From Cenococcum geophilum 1.58 (lineage: Eukaryota > Ascomycota > Dothideomycetes > Gloniales > Gloniaceae): DNA of 64,000 nucleotides. Every line of letters begins with the position of its first letter. Within the stretch, counting starts at the first letter, position 1. The notes beneath the pieces are model-generated. The model worked only from the letters and a program-made list of their open reading frames with translations, was not told where the DNA came from and made no database searches. The stretch lies in the NCBI GenBank assembly GCA_001692895.1, contig KV748220.1, positions 1,364,358 through 1,428,357 on the forward strand, given 5' to 3'. Of this stretch, positions 59,801 through 64,000 are shown one piece after another. The position numbers and the translations under genes were made by a program.

Positions 59801-62800
59801 GACTAGAGAAGTAAGAGATATATCTTAATACCTACGAATAAAGTTATAACATTTAGATTAACACGAGAAAGGTTTAAACTTAAGGAAGAAGACGAGCTAA
59901 GAGTTAACCTAAAGCATTAAGCACACTATATACTATTATGGATTACATATGTAGATAATACGTACAATATATACAAAGCACCAAAAGATAAGTATAAGAA
60001 ATACCCTATAAGAATATATTAGCTAGTAAAAGAATAAAGGTATTAAAACGCCAAGTATATATATAGCTGGCATCTAGTAGAAGTCTAGAAGTTAGGTAAC
60101 TTAACGCTTTAGCTAGAAAAATTTCTTACGGAAGAATGCCTAGATGGACGATAGTGGTGGGAATGCCTAAAGAATACGTGTCTATGGCATATTAAAGACA
60201 AAAAGCGAACTAAGTATTGGCCTAAGTTAGACTAAGTATAAATAGGATTAAGCAGCTAATAGCTGGGAAAAGTAGAGGCCTACGGGATTAGAGGAAGCTA
60301 GTAGTAGAGCCTTAGACCCTTAAAGGAATTTAAGGACGATACCTAAATTTATAAGTTAAATGGTAAGATTAGCAGTTTAAAGTATTAATAGATAGTAAAG
60401 TAATAAGAAACCATATCTTACTAGTAGCAGTTAAAAGAATGGGATTACTATATAAGAAAAAGGAGCACCTTTACCTATTAGTAATAATTTTAGGAGATCT
60501 AATAACCTATAGAGGAGGGATTATTAATCTTAAAACAAGACCTATTTAGTTAACTATTAAAGGGAGATAAATTAAAATGTCTTTTGATATATTACTATTG
60601 GGAAATAATAAGGCAGTACTAGGAATATCTTAGTTATAGGAATATAATCTAAAGATCGATTGGGTTATAAGTTAGGTTAATATTAGAGATACTTAACGCT
60701 ATAAGATATAATAATAAGCCAAGTTGGTATAGTACCAAGTAGGAGCGACCTATAAAGAAATGGAAAAAGGACTAAGTTATATACTAAAGAAATACTATAA
60801 GTATGGTAAGAAACTATGGTTACTAAAAAGTAAAAAGCTGTTAGAATATGTAGTATAGGACTATAAGATAGAATTGGAACTAGGAATAAGTCTAAAGTTC
60901 TTTCCAATCTATAAGCTTACTAAAGAGGAAGGCAGAGCGTTAAAAGAGTTTATCTAGGAAAATCTATAAAAGGGATACATTAGACCATCGCAGTTATTAG
61001 TAGGTTATCTAGTACTATTTATACTAAAGAAAAATGGTAAACTAAGGCTGTATATCGACTATAGGTAGTTAAACAGCATTACTAAAAAGGATAGATATTC
61101 TTTACCCTTAATTAGCGAAATCTAAGATAGGATAGGTAATATATAAATCTTTACGAAAATAGACCTAAGATAGGCGTACTATTAGATTAGAATTAAGGAA
61201 GGCGACAAATAGAAGGCAGCCTTTAGATTAAAGGAAGGACTATATAAACTATTAGTTATATAATTTAGGCTTATAAACGCACTAACAACGTTCTAGAAGC
61301 GCATTAACAATATATTAGGAGAATACTTAGATAAATTTGTTATAGTATACCTTAATAATATTATTATCTACTTAATAACTAAGGAAGAATACGGGGAATA
61401 TATTAAATAGGTTTTAAAGAGACTATAAGAGGAGCAGATGCTAATAACAATTAAGAAATATAAGTTCTTTACTAGGAAGACTGATTTTATTAGATTTATT
61501 ATTAAATTAGGCCAACTTAGTATAGATCTAAAGAAGATTAAGGCTATAGTAAATTGGTAAGAACTAGAGAATATTATACAGTTAAAATTGTTTCTAGGGT
61601 TTTGCAATTACTGCAGAAGGTTTATAATATAGTAGTTAAAGAATATTAAGCCATTTACGCGGTTAATAAAGAAAGAAGAATTATAGGCATAGGGAGAGGA
61701 ATAGCGAGAGCTATTTAAAAAAAGTTAAAGAGTTGTTTACCTAGGAGCTAGTTCTTAAGATCTATTAACTAGNANTAGAGANAGTTATAAAAATAGATAT
61801 ATTAGACTATATACTAGGGGCATACTTTATATAAAGATATTAAGATAGATAGCACCTAGTGGTATACTATAGTTGGAAAATAACACTACTAGAGTTAAAC
61901 TATAACATCTATAATAAGGAATTATTAGGTATAGTTATAGCACTAAAGGAATAAAGAGTATTCTTACAAGGTATAGAAAAACTATTTATAGTTAAAACGA
62001 ATTATAAGAACCTAATAGGATTCCTAATAATAAAGGAACTTAACTAAAGATAGGTTAGATAGGTAGAGATACTTATAGAATACTATTTTAAGATTTAGTA
62101 TACTAAGGGCATAAATAATATAAGGGCAGACGCTTTAAGTTAGAAGGCTAAACTATAGAACGACGAAAAGCTATTAGGGGCTTTACTGTAAAAAGATATA
62201 GACGGATTAATTAGGTATAATTATCCAAAAATTATAGCAACTTAAGAAGAACTAAATAGAGTTTATAAGTTACCGAAAAGCCTTTAGGTATAAAGAATTC
62301 TAGAAGTATAACTAGAAGATCTATAGTCGGATATATACAAAAATTAGAAAGCTAAGTATATCCTAAGAAGTATAGCAGAGTAATTTATAGAAGATTTCTA
62401 TAGGGGAATAACTTAAGGATATAATAGAGCCATGGGCTTAGTGTTAAGACTTTAAAAGGAGTATATTATTAACAGAATCTAGGGCTTAGCACGAAAAGTT
62501 ATAAAGGAATATCTAGATTACTAAAGAAATAAACTAATGAGGTATAAGCTATATAGAGGGCTATAACCTATTAAGACACTAGAAAGACTATAAGGGGTTA
62601 TATTATAGGACTTTATTATTAAGTTACTAAAGTTAAGAGACCCTATTACCGGATAAGATCACGATATAATTTTAGTAATAGTAGATAAGCTTATAAAGTA
62701 GGGATACTTTATAGCATATATAGAAGAAATATTAGCAGAAGATATTGCTAGAATCTATATTAAAGAAGTGTTTATAAGATATAAAGTACTAAGTAAGATT

Positions 62801-64000
62801 ATATTAGATAGAGATCTAAGATTTATAGCAGTATTTTAGGAAGTATTCTTAGCGGAATAAGGAGTTAGAGCAGTAACTTCCACCGTATATTATTTGTAGA
62901 TAGACGGTTAAATAGAAAGACTAAACTAGATACTAGAGCAGTATTTAAGGCACTATATTAATCACGCACAGAATAATTAGGTATCGCTATTACTAGTTAT
63001 ATAGTTTACATATAATACAATACCTTAAGAAGAAATAGGCACATTACTATTTAAGGTAAATTACGGATATAAGCTAAAAACATCGTTATTACTATAATAA
63101 GCGAAGAAAATAAGTAGTATAGCAAAAGAAAGAATAAAGACGTTAATAAATCTTTATATAGACCTTATGGAATTAGTAAAGAAAGTATAAAAGAGAATAA
63201 AAAAGTACTATAATACTAAGAGATCTAAGGGACTAGATCTTAAGGAGGGAGATAAAGTGTGGCTACTATACAAAAATTTTAAGAGTTGACGACTAAGTAA
63301 GAAGTTGAACTATATCAGACTAGGACCTTTTAAAATTACATAAAGAATTTCACTAGTTATATTTAAGCTAGACCTACTAGCTAAAATAAAGATCTACCCT
63401 ATATAGTATATTATAATGCTAGAGCTAGTATACAGGAATATTAAGCTACTAGTTTATAAAGTAGATATATATAGAGAATAAGAAGAAGACAAATGGTAAG
63501 TTTTAAAGATTATTAGTTATAAAAACGTTAACAATAAAATATAGTATAAGGTTAAGTAGATAGGCTACACTAAGACTACCTAGAAACTACTAGAAAATTT
63601 AAAGAATGCTATAGGAAAGGTATAGAAGTATTAGAAGAAATTAGGTTAGGCAGTATTAATAAAAAAGGATTACTAAAGAATAAGTTACCTAAGGGGGACC
63701 TAAGAAAAGCAGTTGCCGAACTACTTAGATCTATTTCCTTCTCTATTAGAAGAGAATCCATTCTTTTATTACTAAGTTCTTATAAACCCTATTCTATAAG
63801 TTTCCACTCCTTAGAATAAACCTTCTTACATACCTTCTTAAGACGAATTAATTAAGTAGACGCTATAAGACGAGACTTAAGGGCCCGTTATTAAGTATTA
63901 GTAGCCTCTTATTTAGCATTATAAGAATGGCATAACTCCGCCAGAGTAATAGACAGTTTATTATCTAGCCGCGTAGTAGTAGATTAAATATAAGACCTTA
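56869..64000 (+). mobile_element. Ty3/gypsy chromovirus fossil, family B, plus-strand copy (runs off the window)
   Basis: It starts TGTTACGGACGC directly against element A2. LTR to about 57148; gag about 57350-58400; zinc knuckle at 58330-58385 (NCGK..GYFIRDC); spacer; protease-like region about 60370-60640; reverse transcriptase 60930-61600 (LRLYIDYR near 61040); RNase H 61750-62150; integrase 62260-63300; chromodomain about 63480-63610. The 3' LTR is not reached. It aligns throughout with B-minus (29939-37670) but lacks the composite insertion in gag. RIP-altered, with many disabling changes. Ambiguous bases lie near 61773-61782. Confidence 0.8.

Overview
The window looks like the genome of a filamentous ascomycete (Pezizomycotina). 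Two intron-bearing genes (introns of 57-92 bp, GT..AG) sit in a balanced-composition island at about 38.3-49.7 kb. On both sides lie long AT-rich blocks made of nested transposable elements. In these blocks CpA/TpG is scarce and TpA abundant, and paired repeat copies differ almost only by transitions. That is the footprint of repeat-induced point mutation (RIP). I saw no rRNA gene, no intact tRNA gene and no CRISPR array.

Left block (1-38.3 kb). A Ty3/gypsy chromovirus fossil (A, 1542-7659, plus strand) sits in the start of ORF2 of a Tad-like LINE on the minus strand. ORF1 of that LINE is split by a 2.9 kb insertion (8027-10895) made mostly of minisatellite arrays. Next come an LTR element with a recognisable gag (E, 14582 down to about 12.6 kb) and a Ty1/copia fossil (D, 14583-29938, minus). 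D carries a full-length gypsy element (C, 16195-25114, target duplication CTAAA), a solo LTR (25526-25769, target duplication GTAAC) and a second minisatellite insertion (25916-27974). D itself lies in a gypsy fossil (B-minus, 29939-37670), which also holds a solo LTR and a third minisatellite insertion (34694-36830).

Gene island. Between 38.76 and 40.71 kb there is a Pol III-type tRNA-like unit followed by three back-to-back inverted repeats. Then come a mitochondrial short/branched-chain-type acyl-CoA dehydrogenase gene (41526-43054, 4 exons, 436 aa) and a 1306-aa coiled-coil protein gene (44350-48398, 3 exons) with thirteen 14-residue repeats. A possible gene end lies on the minus strand at 48.9-49.4 kb. 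The two genes show no functional link beyond adjacency.

Right block (49.7-64 kb). A 527-bp TA-flanked MITE with long terminal inverted repeats (TIRs), a cluster of hairpin modules, reverse-strand minisatellite pieces, an unassigned decayed stretch, a second partial A element (54724-56868), and a plus-strand B element (56869 to the window edge) that interrupts it.

The most notable item is the minisatellite composite. Three copies of 2.05-2.87 kb carry the same tandem arrays in the same order and share related ends (CATCRG...). Each is inserted into a different retroelement. It behaves like a non-autonomous mobile element built of minisatellites and matches no family I can name.
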